Positions 46,393 through 58,325 are shown, numbered from the stretch's first letter. The stretch: 64,000 nt of DNA from Raphanus sativus (GCF_000801105.2 NC_079516.1:23783043-23847042), one strand, 5' to 3'. Notes: generated from the sequence alone by a model not told the origin. A program made the numbers and translations.

Positions 46393-46404
46393 GCTCTGAT
46401 ACCA
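46393..46404 (-). promoter_or_regulatory. Primer binding site (initiator Met-tRNA)
   Basis: TGGTATCAGAGC on the minus strand immediately follows the 5' LTR. It is the complement of the 3' end of plant initiator methionine tRNA, used by most copia elements to start minus-strand DNA. Confidence 0.93.
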
Positions 46405-46532
46405 TGTAGAGAGGAATGCTTATTGTATTGATAGCGTAAAGATACAGAATATATACTGAGTACAATATACGATTAGGTCTAAGTATTCTAAAGTATTTAC
46501 ATAATAAGTCCTCATAGTCTATATCTCTTACA
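46405..46532 (-). repeat. 5' LTR of the copia element (128 bp)
   Basis: Same boundaries (TG...CA) and length as the other LTR, with two substitutions between them. This LTR is upstream of gag in element orientation and would carry its promoter. Confidence 0.95.
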
Positions 46533-46537
46533 AGTAA

Positions 46538-48996
46538 TTGTTTTCTTATTCTGAAACACAACAAAATTGAAACCAGTTTCAAGTCAAAAACACAAACTAA
46601 AGAAGGAGATAGTATTTCTCGCTAAAACGACAACTAAACCGAGGCACATGTCATAACATGCGACTTGAACGTTTCCAACTCTGCCAAAACTTCCTCTTCT
46701 GGTCTGTAAATCTAGTCACTCATCCGCCATATCTACCAAAGAAGAAGATAGATTAAACATAACACATCATCGACAAAATTTGCTCTCATGACGTACCGAA
46801 AAAGTGTTTAAAATTTGGTACAGTGACCATTATTTCTAAACAAACAACCATCAAATAACACTACGTACCAAATATACCATTCTGCTACAGCAACGAAAAT
46901 GATTCACACAACTGAAGCACAATTAAAGACCAAGAAAAACACAGAATCACTTCAAAATTTTATATAAAGCAAAAAAATAAGTCAATGACCCCTTGCTTGC
47001 CCGGCTAGGCACCTAGTAAAACTAATATTTAGTTATATTAGTTAATTTAAAAATATAGTAGTTAATTAGTTACCGACAAAAAAAGTAGTTAATTAGTTTT
47101 AATTCACTATTTCAGAAACATGATATCCTTTTATTAATTAAATAAAACTAATAGTAAAAAAAAATATTGAAGGAATATTAATTAATTTAATTAGCTTTAT
47201 TTATTTTAGAATATTAATAGATTATTTCCTTAAATAATTAATTTACTTATTTTGAATTAACAATATCTAAGTAATTTAATTAATTATTTCTTTAAGGTGG
47301 TTTTAATTTTTAGTTAATTAAAGAGAAAATGCTAGAAATACCATAATTTGGATACCAGTTTTCAAAAATAACTTCAATCAAAAATTATATAACATTTTCC
47401 TTCAGGGTTTAGTGATTATTATTTAGGGTTTAGTATTTAAAAGATGGGTTAACTTTATAATTTTTTTATAAATGATTCTTTAACATTTATAAATAATTTA
47501 GGAGAGTTAGTTTAGTCTATTCATCATAAATTAATGGTATTTGTGAAAATATTCATCATTTAAAGTGAAATTAAAAATGGGATCAAATTAATGGTAAATT
47601 TAGAAGAAAAACCATGTGCCCCTAAACGATTTTGGAGGTCCTAAAATCTACCAATATCAGAACTTTCAACCCTTAGAATCAGATCAAAATTATTTTCTAT
47701 ACAAAATATTAAACATATTATTTAAAGTCTATCTTGTAAACCATTCAAATAATAAAGATATGTAAAATATACTAAGATTTTATTTTATGTATTTCTTTAT
47801 TAGTTAACTCAGACAAAAGAAAGCAAAGGTGTCATTGAAAAAAAAATCAAGGGCTTTCATATCTTGCATTATATGAATATTCAGCAGTAAAGAAGGCACA
47901 AAAGGTAGAAATTATGGGAATACTGAATATCCACAAAAATACTCACATTTTCACATTCAATATATAAATGTGGTATGTGCAATAGATTTTTTCCAACTGG
48001 TAAATATGGTGTTATCAACAAAGTGATCGACTTACTATGAAGAATTTTAGAGATGTATTTTTTAGAGTTTTCATTCAACATATGTTAAGAAATAAAATAT
48101 ACTAATGATGAACAAGTTTGCACGTAGTGTTCTAAGTTCTTCCACGGCTATGCTTTATGTTGTCTTTTATTGCCAATTTTTATTTTCTAATCATGTATAG
48201 TATAACATAGTTTTTCTTATAAAATAATTATTTGATATTAACAAAACAATTTTTTATTACAACAAAATGTTATTCTATTACTCAAACTGGACGTTGTATA
48301 TGTAACCAAATTAGAATATAGTAACCAACGAACAAAGATTTCTATGAAAGATCGAGCGATTCTAGCTATTGAAAAAGTTATTAAGCATTCTTGCCGCCAT
48401 GCTAATTTATTCGATGGATGGGGGTGTACATGAATAATTAGTATCAAACTATTTAATTTAAAAAAAAAATTCAAAATATCAAAACTAAGCACATGCATTG
48501 AATTTTTTTATCAAATCCTCTAAAATACTTTGAAAGCTATTATTTATATCTTCAATTGAATTCTTACAGAATCAATTAAATTCTTCAACTAATACCACAT
48601 CATTAGTCTATTTTACATATAATTGATGTCTGAATGGTTGAGGAGATAAACTTGAAAGAATATGTTGGATATTTTTATAGGAATTAATCCAAATCTGGTT
48701 AAAGGGCTGAGACTCATTTCAATTTGATTTGAGTTCAGAGTAAAAAAAATTACTATTTCAAATTTGATGATAATATTAATTTTACTTTTGGTTCAAACTA
48801 AATTTTGATGTTTACATTCTCTGTATAATTACAAACTATAGACCATAATTTCCATTGTTCAATGTATCATTTGGTCTCATTATTTTCATTTGGTTTCATT
48901 ATATAAGAGCACAATCCTATTTTCACAATTTTTTATTAATTTTTATCTCATTGATATTACATCCAACATGTATATATTCAAAATTTTTTTTTTTTT
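46538..48996. other. Intergenic DNA including copy 1 of a 0.6-kb duplicated segment
   Basis: No gene is seen. The part 47020-47640 is repeated at about 53040-53640: shared strings include 'tagttaattagttttaattc', 'atttcagaaacatgatatcc' and 'tttaggagagttagtttag'. This copy carries an extra 'accgacaaaaaaagtagttaattag' insert and a 'gggtttagt' type interior like the MULE-MITE at 35.7 kb. The remainder is AT-rich. Confidence 0.55.
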
Positions 48997-49413
48997 TCAA
49001 TGACGGTGTTGGAGTTGGCGGTGAACCGTGTCTCTTTCAATCTGGTCGGGTCCACTTGCATAACTTCTAAAGATTATATTAGCCGATGGTGTTGGAGTTG
49101 GCGGTGTACCGTGTCCTTTTCCACTCGGGTCGGGTCCACTTGTATAACTTTTAGAGATTATACTAGCCGATGGTGTTGGAGTTGGCGGTGTACCATGTCC
49201 TTTTTCACTTGGGCCGGGTCCACTTGCATAACTTCTAGAGATTATACTAGCCGGTGGTGTTGGAGTTGGCGGTGTACCGTGTCCTTTTCCACTCGTGGCG
49301 GGTCCACTTCTAGCGATTATACTAGCCAATGGTGTTGGAGTTGGCGGTGTACCGTGTCCTTTTCCATTCGGGTCGGATCCACTTGCATAACTTCCAGAGA
49401 TCATACTAGCCAT
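48997..49413 (-). CDS. Tandem-repeat peptide frame (SGPxPSGKGHGTPPTPTP units)
   Basis: A minus-strand frame of 138 codons made of five units of 26-28 residues, each containing SG-P/S-x-P-x-G-K-G-H-G-T-PPTPTP and then (S)ASIISRSYA. The core SGPDPSGKGHG resembles the SGPSxxGxGH signature of plant PIP/PIPL secreted signal peptides, and the PPTPTP part suits proline hydroxylation. No signal peptide is visible from the ATG at 49413. Upstream minus-strand sequence (49520-49414) is exon-like but in another frame, and a Helitron starts at 49612. The last unit has lost one base and ends out of phase (HRQLQHRH). The 81-84 bp repeat is certain at the DNA level. Whether it is expressed is unknown; it may be a truncated relic. 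Confidence 0.45.
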   Translation of the reverse strand: MASMISGSYASGSDPNGKGHGTPPTPTPLASIIARSGPATSGKGHGTPPTPTPPASIISRSYASGPGPSEKGHGTPPTPTPSASIISKSYTSGPDPSGKGHGTPPTPTPSANIIFRSYASGPDQIERDTVHRQLQHRH

Positions 49414-49611
49414 AGTATAACCGTTTTTATTTTAAAAACATTCTTCTCAATGTTTTCTTCTGCAATTTTCTTTGTTGTTGTGGGTGGATTGGCTTTTTCT
49501 ATTTCTGATGAATTCATATTTCTTGCATGAATGCAAGGTTCAAACACACATAAAACAAATGATAAGAAATATGACAAATGTTGCCGAGATCAAATGGACA
49601 TTTTAATGATA

Positions 49612-52600
49612 CTAGAGCTTTCCCCGGGCTACGCCCGGGCTGTTTCACAAATTTAATATAATTTAAAGTTTTTGCATTTTTATTTGAATATATATATATA
49701 TAATGGTATCAATTATAGAAATAAAAATCCTCAAATAAATATAAAAGATTTACTATTAATGTCAAACAAATTTAAGATAATTAGAATTCAAAATTTCTAA
49801 TTATATATGATCTATTTATTCTTTTATTTCTGATTTAGGTTCTTATGAAAACAACTGTTAAATTGACAACTAATGTAAACTTTAGAATAATTGTTTTTCA
49901 TTTTTCTACTAACAATAAGTTTTTATTTATGCTATCGAGAATTATACTCTTTTGCATTGGTCCTTTGGTTTTCATTATATAATTCAAGTATCTATACCGA
50001 TTCGTTTTTTTTTTATCTTCCTTTAGAACGTGGTGGAATTAGGAACAACTGAAATCACAGTGATTGAAGATACAATGGTCATGAGAAGTAGTCCTAAGAA
50101 TCATGTCATTATTTTCTTTGCCATGCGAGAACGAAATTTAGAACAAAATATCCTTAATCATTCATATTAATATTTTGCTACATCTATTTTGATGTTTCTT
50201 CTCCAAGTGCCACTTCACTGTTATGTATTGAAAGTATATAGTATCTGTAGACAAACGTTTAGCATTGTCATATTTCCCAATATTATTTTTTCGCAGTAGA
50301 TGCTACTCTCCCATAGAAACTACAGTCAATTTTAATTGAACGTTTGTGATTCTAATACTCTGCGACATTGACCAAATCTCCCGACTATTTTTGTTATTTC
50401 TTCATTTTGTCTTCACAGCATATTCCATTTTCGAACTCATGCTTCTGTTTAAGTTTTGTTTAGACTGTACAGGTGGAGTAGTCATATCAAATGGTTTTAT
50501 TGAATTTCTTCTTGTATCATTTTCCACGTATTTGATGTTTTGTAATGTTCGTCCAACGGTCGGCCAAGTCGTTTCTCTAAACTGATTGTGTTCATGCGTC
50601 GCTGTTTGTTTTTAAATATATTTTTTTCTCAAATTCCAAAACATTTGCAATGGTCTAATTTTGTTACACTACCTGCGTAATTAAAATTGTGATAGACACA
50701 TCATTCTTTCAAGTTGCCATGCTCTTTCTTATGTGAACCTCCATTTTCCAGTTCATTTCATCTTTTTTCTTCCTCATCACATGCATTTAATATTTTATTT
50801 TCAGTTAAGATATAATCTGTTCAATTTCATTTTGCTTGGTTTCTCAGATACATAGAGCAGACTTATCATTCTCACGAACATATAATTTGTACGTGTGTTT
50901 CCAGTTTCATATGTATTGTAAATTTTTGATAGTAGTAGTAATTACTTTTTTTGATGGTATATCTTTGAAAGATAAGTCTTGCATTCATTCTTTCTCTAGC
51001 TATCAATAATTTCTAGACCACTTGGTGAAGTTGCACGTGACATAAAAAAAGATATATTGGCATGGCATACACTCGATTAATATCTCATCTTTTTATTCTC
51101 AAAAGGTTCCCATGATCAATGGTTTCATCATCCCAGTCTCTCGAACCAATATTGGCATCTGTCAGGAGAGGGACACATCGTCAGCATTGGTGGGTTCAAA
51201 GTCGTGCGACCACTTCGTCAATATGTCAGGTACCGTAAACAAAACCCATAAACACCTAACCTACTATATGTAAGAATCACTCAAGACCACAGATATCCAC
51301 ATATTACATGTACCGCGTGGAGCTAGTCTTCAATGATGATAGCCCCAAAAACATTCTACAACACCTAGTAGAATAAATATAACTCTCCAACAACACAGAT
51401 GAACAAAATGACAATATATTACATGAAAAAGATCCTGCAGAGAATTAGTGACCACCATGATTTCCCTTCCATTTAGAGCTGACGAAGTAACCATATGTAC
51501 TTATCTATGTCAATCAAGGAACCTTAATACATGGTCTTTAACTAACATAGACGAAACATCACTAATCTCTTCGCATCCCTCCTCTTGAAACTATTGATGC
51601 GTCTACGCTTATTAACCTGAACATGACTTGGACTCGTCTACGGATAGAGTGAGACCTACCTTATCCCAAAAGTCTCCTAGAGGTTCCATCTCTTTGCTGG
51701 AATCCTGGAATCACACAAACACAATCTTCAGATTGACTTTTGAGAAAAAAAAAAGAAAGACTAAAGCAAGACATAAAAACAAAAGTAGAGTTAAGTTCAG
51801 GAAAAGCGAACCTTTTCAGGCTTTCTCGGACGCCGATGTGTACCGGCTATGCCTTCTATGGTTGGCATGAGAGCAGAACTCCCCCTGGAGCCTAGATTCC
51901 TGCTCAAGCCTAACACCACATTATCGAAATTACAAAATTAGACAAAATAATGTTATTACAACGACCATAACAGAGCAAAACAGTTGGCATGTGACGAAGA
52001 ATCAACTCTTTCTTTCTATTTTAATAGAAAAATATTTCTTTACTTATGCATCTACATGATATTCAGAGATAAACTTCAAACAGAAACAGATTACAATGGA
52101 CAATCATATACCTGGTAAAAAGATGATCAAAGAGAGAGGGAGAGCCTCCCAGAATCTTATGAGACTGGCCAGATCTTCCGAGGAGGAGAGCATCAAACGC
52201 GGAAACAACAGCGGCAGAGAAAGAAACTTTTGAGAATCTGTCTACGCTCAATAAAATGATAAACTGAATATCCATCGTGCTCTCAACCCGCTCACATTTA
52301 TAGATCTGAGAGGAAGGAAGGGAGACATCGCCATGGAATCTCGATCCAATGGGTTAACAATAATGACAGAATTAAAACAAATACATTGAACAAAAGGGAA
52401 GGTGAAGAGATAACAAATGAGAAGCGAAGAGACGATGTTCGAGGAGACTTTCTCTGATTTACGTTGAGTTTCCAGAGACCGAGTTTGGTTCAAGCCCATC
52501 AGAGGAAAGGAAGGATCGACCTGGATGTATGATGTGATCTCATTGGACTGAATTAAATAGGTGACGTGGACACTCTCTCCTTTCAAGTTATTTACCTTTT

Positions 52601-52613
52601 AGTATAGTATTGA
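49612..52613 (-). mobile_element. Helitron of about 3.0 kb
   Basis: Read on the minus strand it starts TCAATACTATACTAAAAGG (from 52613) and ends with the hairpin GCCCGGGCGTAGCCCGGGG, then AAAGCTCTAG at 49612. The neighbouring bases are A and T. The start matches the 4.4-kb Helitron at 55352 (TCAACACTATACTAAAAGC), including the shared GTCCACGTC further in, so they are one family. Between about 52.06 and 52.59 kb the minus strand shows leader-like sequence and a fragment reading SLIRFWEA, which resembles the replication protein A-like OB-fold start seen in the other element. No helicase is seen. The interior otherwise holds no gene I can support. Confidence 0.8.
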
Positions 52614-52703
52614 TTGCGAAGTAATAAAGATTGAAATTCCTTTGTTACAAATGATCAGAAAAAATTATCTTTGGCAGATATAGGAAACACAATGGCTACA
52701 ACG

Positions 52704-52741
<38 letters not shown>

Positions 52742-53638
52742 CATATATTGGTGTTTTATATTTAGTAAAAAAATTAAAAAAATTGTTTTCTTAGATAACA
52801 AACTTGTATCCTCTAATATAAGGTGATCTTAATAAATGTTGATATCTACTTAAATGTTTCATTTTTGTAAGCAAATGTTATTTTTAAAGTGATTGTTCTT
52901 GTGTCATCTTTACAATCATTATCACAAAAAATGACTTAGCTTTAGAAAAAATTGCATATCTCTAAAAAGGATGATATGTCATATTGTTTTATGAATTTCC
53001 TCTTTTTTATTTAAAATAATTCCTATCAAGATACATATGATTTCCATAATTAATTTAAACTAACTAATATCTAGGAATATTAAATAATTTAAAGATATAG
53101 TAGTTAATTAGTTTTAATTCACTATTTCAGAAACATGATATCCTTTATTTTATTAATTAGATAAAACTAATTAGTAAAACTAAAATTATAGGATCATTAA
53201 TTAATTTTATTAGTTTTTTTTTATTTTTGGAATGTTATTAAAATTATTTCCTTGACTAATTCACACTAAATTTAGGAATATTAATTTAAGTAATTTAATT
53301 AAATTATTTTTGGAAGGTGGTTTTAATGCATTAATTAAATAAATATAAATTGATTGAAATAATATAAATTGGATACCATTTTTAGAAAATATTTAAAATC
53401 TCTAAAATTTGAGTTCATAGTCTAGTGATTATTATTTAAGGTTTAGTATTATAAGAGTGGGGTTAACTATATAAACTTTTATAAATGATTATTAAACATT
53501 TATAAATGATTTAGGAGAGTTAGTTTAGACTTTTTCATCATAAATTTAGGATGTTTATGAAAATGGTCATCATTTAAAAGTAAAATTTAAAATGGTTTCA
53601 AGTTTCTGGTAAATTTAAAATGGTTTCAACCCTTTAAC
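52614..53638. other. Intergenic DNA including copy 2 of the 0.6-kb duplicated segment
   Basis: A TA microsatellite spans about 52707-52738. From about 53040 the sequence repeats 47020-47640, with small indels. No gene is seen. Confidence 0.6.
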
Positions 53639-53830
53639 TAGGGCTTCTAGCTCAGTTGGTAAAGGGTTCACAGCTGTGAGTTCCGCCACCTGGGTTCGAA
53701 TCCCGGCCACTGGAGAATTAACATTTCGGCATCGCCAGGGACAGAGGACCGACATGTGGCAACACGTGACTAGTCTGGACCACTTCTGTGGGGCCAGGAT
53801 ACCTCTGTATAATTCAAAAAAAAATAAAAA
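53639..53830 (+). mobile_element. tRNA-derived SINE
   Basis: The 5' part looks like a tRNA gene: box A (TAGCTCAGTTGG, 53649-53660) and box B (GGTTCGAATCC, 53693-53703). It is followed by about 100 bases of unrelated body containing 'ggcatcgccagggacagagg' and a terminal A-rich tail (aaaaaaaaataaaaa). This is the layout of Brassicaceae SINEs transcribed by RNA polymerase III. It is inserted at the end of the duplicated segment. Target duplications are not obvious. The predicted tRNA fold is incomplete, so a working tRNA gene is unlikely. Confidence 0.85.
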
Positions 53831-54189
53831 TTGTAATTCCTCCTTAATTAAAACTAATAAGAAAAACTAATATTTTAGCAATATTAATTAATGGATTTTT
53901 TTAGGCTTTAGTTAATTATTTTAGGGGCATGATTTCCTTTATTTATTTAACTTATTAAAGATAATTAATTGAGGAGATCATGTGTGTGTATGTTGAGATT
54001 TTGTAAGAATAGAAAATGAAAATTCTTAAACAAAATGACTTATCATCTTTTGTTAGAAACATGTCATCTTTTTCTTAAACCATGTTATATTTGTTTTGTG
54101 ATATGATTGTAAACATGTGACATAAGTAAGCATTTTTTACATAATTTTTAAGCAAATATTTAAAAAAGAAGAGTTAATACTGATTAGTT
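53831..54189. other. AT-rich intergenic DNA
   Basis: I see no gene. Sequence such as 'aaaactaatattttagcaatattaattaat' echoes the duplicated segment upstream. Confidence 0.4.
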
Positions 54190-54487
54190 TCAGACATATC
54201 TGACTGACTTTTGTACACATCCTGTCATAATCCCAGATGGATGTTCAAGAGACCATCTGCTGCAGAACTTCAAAAAACAGATGCTTATCAGGACACCACT
54301 GAATTGATTAACAAGATGGTATCGGTGAGTTAACAAAGTACGAGCAAAATAATGCAAAAAGAAACATGATATGTGTTGTTGAAACATAATAGCTGCTTTG
54401 TGGCCTTCAAATTTGTAGATGGGCGTACCAAACCCATTTGAGGTAAGGTTCCTGCGATCATACAACCTTGGACAGTGTTATCTGCAG
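54190..54487 (-). pseudogene. FVE: FVE/MSI4 relic, later WD-repeat exons, copy B
   Basis: On the minus strand, an acceptor (aatgtttcag) is followed by TCTGCAGATAACACTGTCC (SADNTV) and, after a frame change, DRRNLTSNGFGTPIYKFEGH and KAAI. A second acceptor (atcaattcag) precedes WCPDKHLFFE, SSAADGLLNI and IWDYDR spread over different frames. These are consecutive pieces of the plant MSI4/FVE WD40 domain, in gene order. At least three frame breaks and a stop make it non-functional. The preceding exons of the same relic lie at 59.8-60.3 kb; the gap is filled by a copia fragment and a Helitron. Confidence 0.8.
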
Positions 54488-54580
54488 ACCTGAAACATTA
54501 AATGCTAATCTGATAATTTATTCTAAACATTTTCCTAAAAGTTGACAAATTATGTGTTTTGGATCAAAGTTGTTCATACA

Positions 54581-54940
54581 CTATGCAATTCCATCCCAAA
54601 GTTTTGTAAGTCGTCCAAAATATTCGTCGACAGGAGCGCCACCTTGTTTGCAATTTGAGAGTGCATTGCATGGTTGTTGCAGACATGTTCCGCTTTTGAT
54701 TGAATGACGCTTCTTAATCATATCCCACAAATCTTTTGCAACTTCACAAGTAGAGATGGAAGTTCTGGTCTTGGGTTCAATGGTTTTGTTTTATCCGTCC
54801 CGCAATAAGATTTGCTGTCCAATCTTCTAAGTGGGGTGAATTGGCTACCGGTTTTGGTAAACTGCCATCAAGGAATCCAGATTTCTTTCGTGAGCTAATA
54901 GCCATACGAGAGTTAATTGCTCATTCATCATAATTCAATC
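54581..54940 (-). pseudogene. Copia gag fragment
   Basis: Minus-strand pieces read AINSRMAISSRKKSGFLDGS, then, after a small frame change, KTRTSISTCEVAKDLWDMIK and GAPVDEYFGRLTKLWDGIA before a stop at about 54581. This is the UBN2/Retrotran_gag region of a plant Ty1/copia family different from the one at 42-46 kb. No protease or pol follows. It is a deleted remnant within the FVE relic. Confidence 0.75.
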
Positions 54941-55099
54941 AGTTGAGGAGTGGTTGAGAGATAACCGCCGCTGAATTGTCATTAGATGAAAGATTGTATG
55001 GTGATATCGTTTTGTATCAACATCGTTTATTTTGTTGTTGATGGCTGAAGGTTTTAGGAAGTTTCTTTGTTTCAAGTCTTGAAACAGAGAATTTGAGAA

Positions 55100-55345
55100 T
55101 AAGAATCTTTGTTTTACGATATTCTATTCCACATGGGAATTTTAAGAGAAACTAACTAATATAAGGTTTATTTTCAATCCACTAATCACCAATTGGTTCA
55201 ATCCACTAATCACCAATTGGTTTAAGTTTGAAACCCATAATGACCCGAATCTAACATGGTTCCAATTTAAAACCAACTGGTGATTAGAGGATTGACACTA
55301 ATCATTTATATATTAGTTAATGTCTCTTAAAATTTCCGATGTGGG
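55100..55345. repeat. LTR-like sequence in inverted duplication
   Basis: 'ccacatgggaattttaagag' near 55130 is matched on the opposite strand by 'cccacatcggaaattttaag' near 55345-55326. Between them 'accaattggttcaatccact' type sequence is inverted against 'agtggttttaaattggaacc'-like sequence. Plant copia LTRs often start with such a 'cccacatcgg' block. This may be two LTR pieces of the gag fragment arranged head to head. Confidence 0.5.
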
Positions 55346-55892
55346 ATATAATCAACACTATACTAAAAGCTAAATATAATCAATAGAGAAGCTGTCCACG
55401 TCGACAGATTAAATCGTCCAATAGAAGAGGAGTTTTCGTCCACGTCAGATCCGTCATTTAACTCTGCTGGGCTTGAATCGCAATTTATGCATGGGCTTCG
55501 TAAAACATAATAATTTGGCCCATCAGAGGCTTTAAACCAATTTCGTCCCTTGCGATTCTCTTCCCCACAACTCTTCCGCTTCGTTTCTCCAATCTCTGAG
55601 TTTGAGTTTTGCGTAACCTTTAAACTCTTATTGGACGATTAGAGCTGAAGTGAGTTAGATTTCGCGACTCCAGACCTGATGGCGACTTTGTCTGCGCGGC
55701 TGACCTTCCATCTTCTTCCCCTGGCGAATCATGTAACCGATTCATCACCTTAAAGTCCTCAATTAATCGAGCAGGCACGATCTAGATTCAATGCGACCTT
55801 TAAGGTTTCAGAGACGGTGGAGTTCGACTATAAATAGGTAAGCTGTCCTCTTTCATACACATCATCACATTCGTCCTAGACTAATCAGTAAA

Positions 55893-56490
55893 ATGGCTAA
55901 CGTATCAGTCCTCTCCGCTCAGCAGGCTGGCCACTCCTCTTCCACCGTCGAAGTTCGCTTACTCCGATTTTGGGAGGCCTGAAACGTCCGACGTGGTGGA
56001 GAGCTCATGGGCATCGACATGCTTTTAATCGACTCTCAGGTTTTGTAACTCTTATTATTTTTATGATTTGTTTATTGTTTATAAAGATTTGAAGTTCATG
56101 TGTATTCATCATCTCTGTTAATTCTCTGTTGCCTTGAATTTTAATTCTGTTAAATGTAATACTATTTAATCCTGTTTGATGCTGTTTTTTATATTCAGTC
56201 GACCATGATGCCGGCGACTGTGAATGTCAACCGTCTTGCGACGCACCAGCCTAACCTGGAAGCGGGATCGGTCTACTCTTTAGCTCCACGAACTCCAGTT
56301 ACCTGCAGCGGTAAGGGTTTCTCGGTCAGATATGTTTGCTATATTTTTTAATTTGGTTTCATGTTCACCACCCTAACGTTGAGCTTTCCACATGGTTCAG
56401 CGAAACAGAGAGGGTTCGTCCTCAAGAAGATAGAATCATTGATGGTGTGAGAACTGAATTCTTATGTGCTCAACTTCCACCGCAGGTAAA
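55893..56490 (+). pseudogene. RPA1-like (OB-fold) fragment inside the Helitron
   Basis: The ATG at 55893 begins a frame MANVSVLSAQQAGHSSSTVE followed by VRLLRFWEA and, after an in-frame TGA where an arginine codon is expected, NVRRGGELMGIDMLLIDSQ. It then meets a GT donor at 56041. The next block (from 56198) reads STMMPATVNVNRLATHQPNL and EAGSVYSL. This is the start of a plant replication protein A 70-kDa-like/DUF223 OB fold, a domain frequently carried by plant Helitrons. Further exon-like blocks continue to about 56490 in mixed frames. It is disrupted and probably not functional. Confidence 0.65.
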
Positions 56491-57146
56491 ACTCTAAGTT
56501 AGTCCTTTCCATTAAATAAAACGCTTCTCATGAACTCTCTTGAAGAAGCCAAGAGCAGAGAACTGGAAGCTGCATGCTTCTTCTTTCAACCTCACTGTCT
56601 TCTTTTGAATACATTGACCTGTTTTGTGTTTTTGGGATGTATTTTCAAGAGTCATTCGTGAATCCAAGCTGTGATCCCATGTCTTTACTACTTCGTTTAG
56701 TTTTTTTTATTTTTTATTTTTTTTCTCAACCAGTTTTTCATGTTTTTTTTTAGCTTTCCAGCAAAAGTATGTTGTAAAGTTCTCTCCTTTTTGCCAAATA
56801 AAATTTAATGAAGGTCTTTTAAATATTCAAAAGCAATCAACGCTTTGAGAACATTCCTTTGGGTTCTTTTTTAGGTACTTACATAGATGATCATAGTTGG
56901 ATCTGAGTTTCTTAGTAAACTAAATATTCACTTTCATAAAGTGATTGAAAATAGTTGATTCCAACTTTGTTTAGTTTAGTTCTACTGACTTTCAGAGCAC
57001 GAACCAGCTTCAGATACTAGAAAAGTATTAATCTGAATTAGTTAGATTTAGTATTCTAATCTTTGTTTATAGTGCTTTGTCTTAATCCTTCTTTTTAAAC
57101 CTGTAGGACTACTATCAAGCTTTCAGATTAAACCCACTTAATCTAA

Positions 57147-57256
57147 ATGGCTGAGGCAAAGAGCTTTGTCCATTTTCAGGGCATAAGATATGATGTCATT
57201 GGGAGACTTAAATCCTACAAGCATGATTGGAGCAGTGGTTTCAGATCTGGATTAAG
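57147..57256 (+). pseudogene. Captured first exon of a boron (BOR) transporter
   Basis: ATG at 57147 opens a frame reading MAEAKSFVHFQGIRYDVIGR, LKSYKHDWSSGFRSGLR, ending at a GT donor (57257, GTATGTT). The pattern F-x-G-I-x-D-x-x-G-R-x-x-x-Y-K-x-D-W-x-x-G-x-x-x-G is the N terminus of plant BOR-type borate exporters of the anion-exchanger family. The donor falls where I expect the first intron. The transmembrane part of the gene is absent. It is most likely a piece captured by the Helitron. Confidence 0.6.
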
Positions 57257-57949
57257 GTATGTTCATGTCTCCTCTCTTTTGCTTTTACAAAAAGTACTGT
57301 TACTGCTTGAGAGAGATGAGATTGATCTAAAAACATATTCTAACATAAATATTTTAACTCTATATATGTTTTTAGAAATAATGTTCAGAAAATATGTTAA
57401 AGACCATATGTATGAATCATCAGTGTCACATTGTTAATGAAAATGTCAAGCGTTTGTAATTGAAGTTTTATAGAGTTTGTGACGATTAGTTTTCTATATT
57501 CAGACAGTTATGAAAATTATTTTAAAAGATGTCAACTAAAATCTTATTAGTAGTTCCGTATTTGTTCCTATTTTGTTGCTTTAATCAATTTTCAATACAT
57601 AATATTAAATCCACCGAAAAGGTGGGAGTATACAATATTATTATTGATTTGTATCGATTACATGATTTGATTTTTGATTGCATTGTATATAGAAAATTGT
57701 TCTGTCTATTATTATTGTTTGTTTCTGATGGCTGTGGGTATTGGGTTATGCAGGGTGTTCAGGAAGGAGAAGATAAATTGAGTTATATTTAGTTATGTAG
57801 AGCATCATGTTTCACAGTGCCTTGAACAAGACATGAACCAAGATCGCTTGGTCTCATGGAGCCAACATAGCGAAACTGATAAAGAGGAAAGAAGGCTGAT
57901 CATCAGCAGGACACAAGGATCGATGACAATATGGCGACGCTGGAGACTT

Positions 57950-58172
57950 TCACCCTACAGGTAAAAGCGTTGTGAAGTGCTTTCCAGACAAACAATTTAA
58001 CTTTTGGTGCTGCTTTGATGTTCCAGACGTCCTTATACCAGTTGGTTTGATGATTCTGAGAAGTTAGGGACTCTTGATCTTTGCATTCCAGCGCAGAAAG
58101 ATACCCAGATTTAGTGCTATAATCTCCTGATGGAATTTTAAGCCACACCAGTCTGTCCGGAGCCCCGACCAA
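57950..58172 (-). pseudogene. LINE zinc-binding region fragment inside the Helitron
   Basis: Minus-strand frame reading APDRLVWLKIPSGDYSTKSG and DVWNIKAAPKVKLFVWKALH, the zf-RVT region downstream of the reverse transcriptase in plant LINEs. It differs from the LINE at 28.2 kb. Only about 75 residues remain. Confidence 0.75.
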
Positions 58173-58200
58173 GCTTGGTTTGATGAGTCTGATACTCTGT

Positions 58201-58325
58201 TACTCTGTTGGCAATACTCTTCAATCGAAGCAAACTCAACATAGGCAAATTCACAGAAACGGCCATCGCGTCCTATAGCCATTGTAACATTAACAACTTG
58301 GCCAGCTTATTTGAAGAAGCTTCTC
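58201..58325 (-). pseudogene. RNA-recognition-motif fragment inside the Helitron
   Basis: Minus-strand sequence reads FFK, a stop, then AGQVVNVTMAIGRDGRFCEF and AYVEFASIEEYCQQ. The FAYVEFAS core resembles RNP1 (G-F-A-Y-V-x-F) and the upstream VVNV resembles the second strand of an RRM, as in nucleolin-like proteins. A stop codon and the immediate junction with the LINE fragment at 58172 show that it is a captured relic. Confidence 0.6.

Larger units (their letters stand above)
41913..46532 (-). mobile_element. Ty1/copia LTR retrotransposon, nearly complete
   Basis: The element is flanked by a perfect 5-bp target duplication AGTAA (41908-41912 and 46533-46537). It has two 128-bp LTRs beginning TG and ending CA, an initiator-methionine tRNA primer site, a purine tract and gag-pol coding sequence, all on the minus strand. 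Domain order gag, protease, integrase, reverse transcriptase, RNase H defines the copia superfamily. The LTRs differ at two positions only, so insertion was recent. One frameshift near 45095-45103 splits gag-protease from the rest. Its insertion lies just past the F-box gene stop, in opposite orientation. Confidence 0.96.

Noticed and set aside
53645..53715. A functional tRNA gene
   Set aside because: Both promoter boxes are present, but the acceptor stem and the rest of the cloverleaf do not pair, and a SINE body and A-tail follow.
53676..53870. Frame starting in the tRNA-like sequence at 53.7 kb
   Set aside because: It lies inside a SINE and ends in its A-rich tail.
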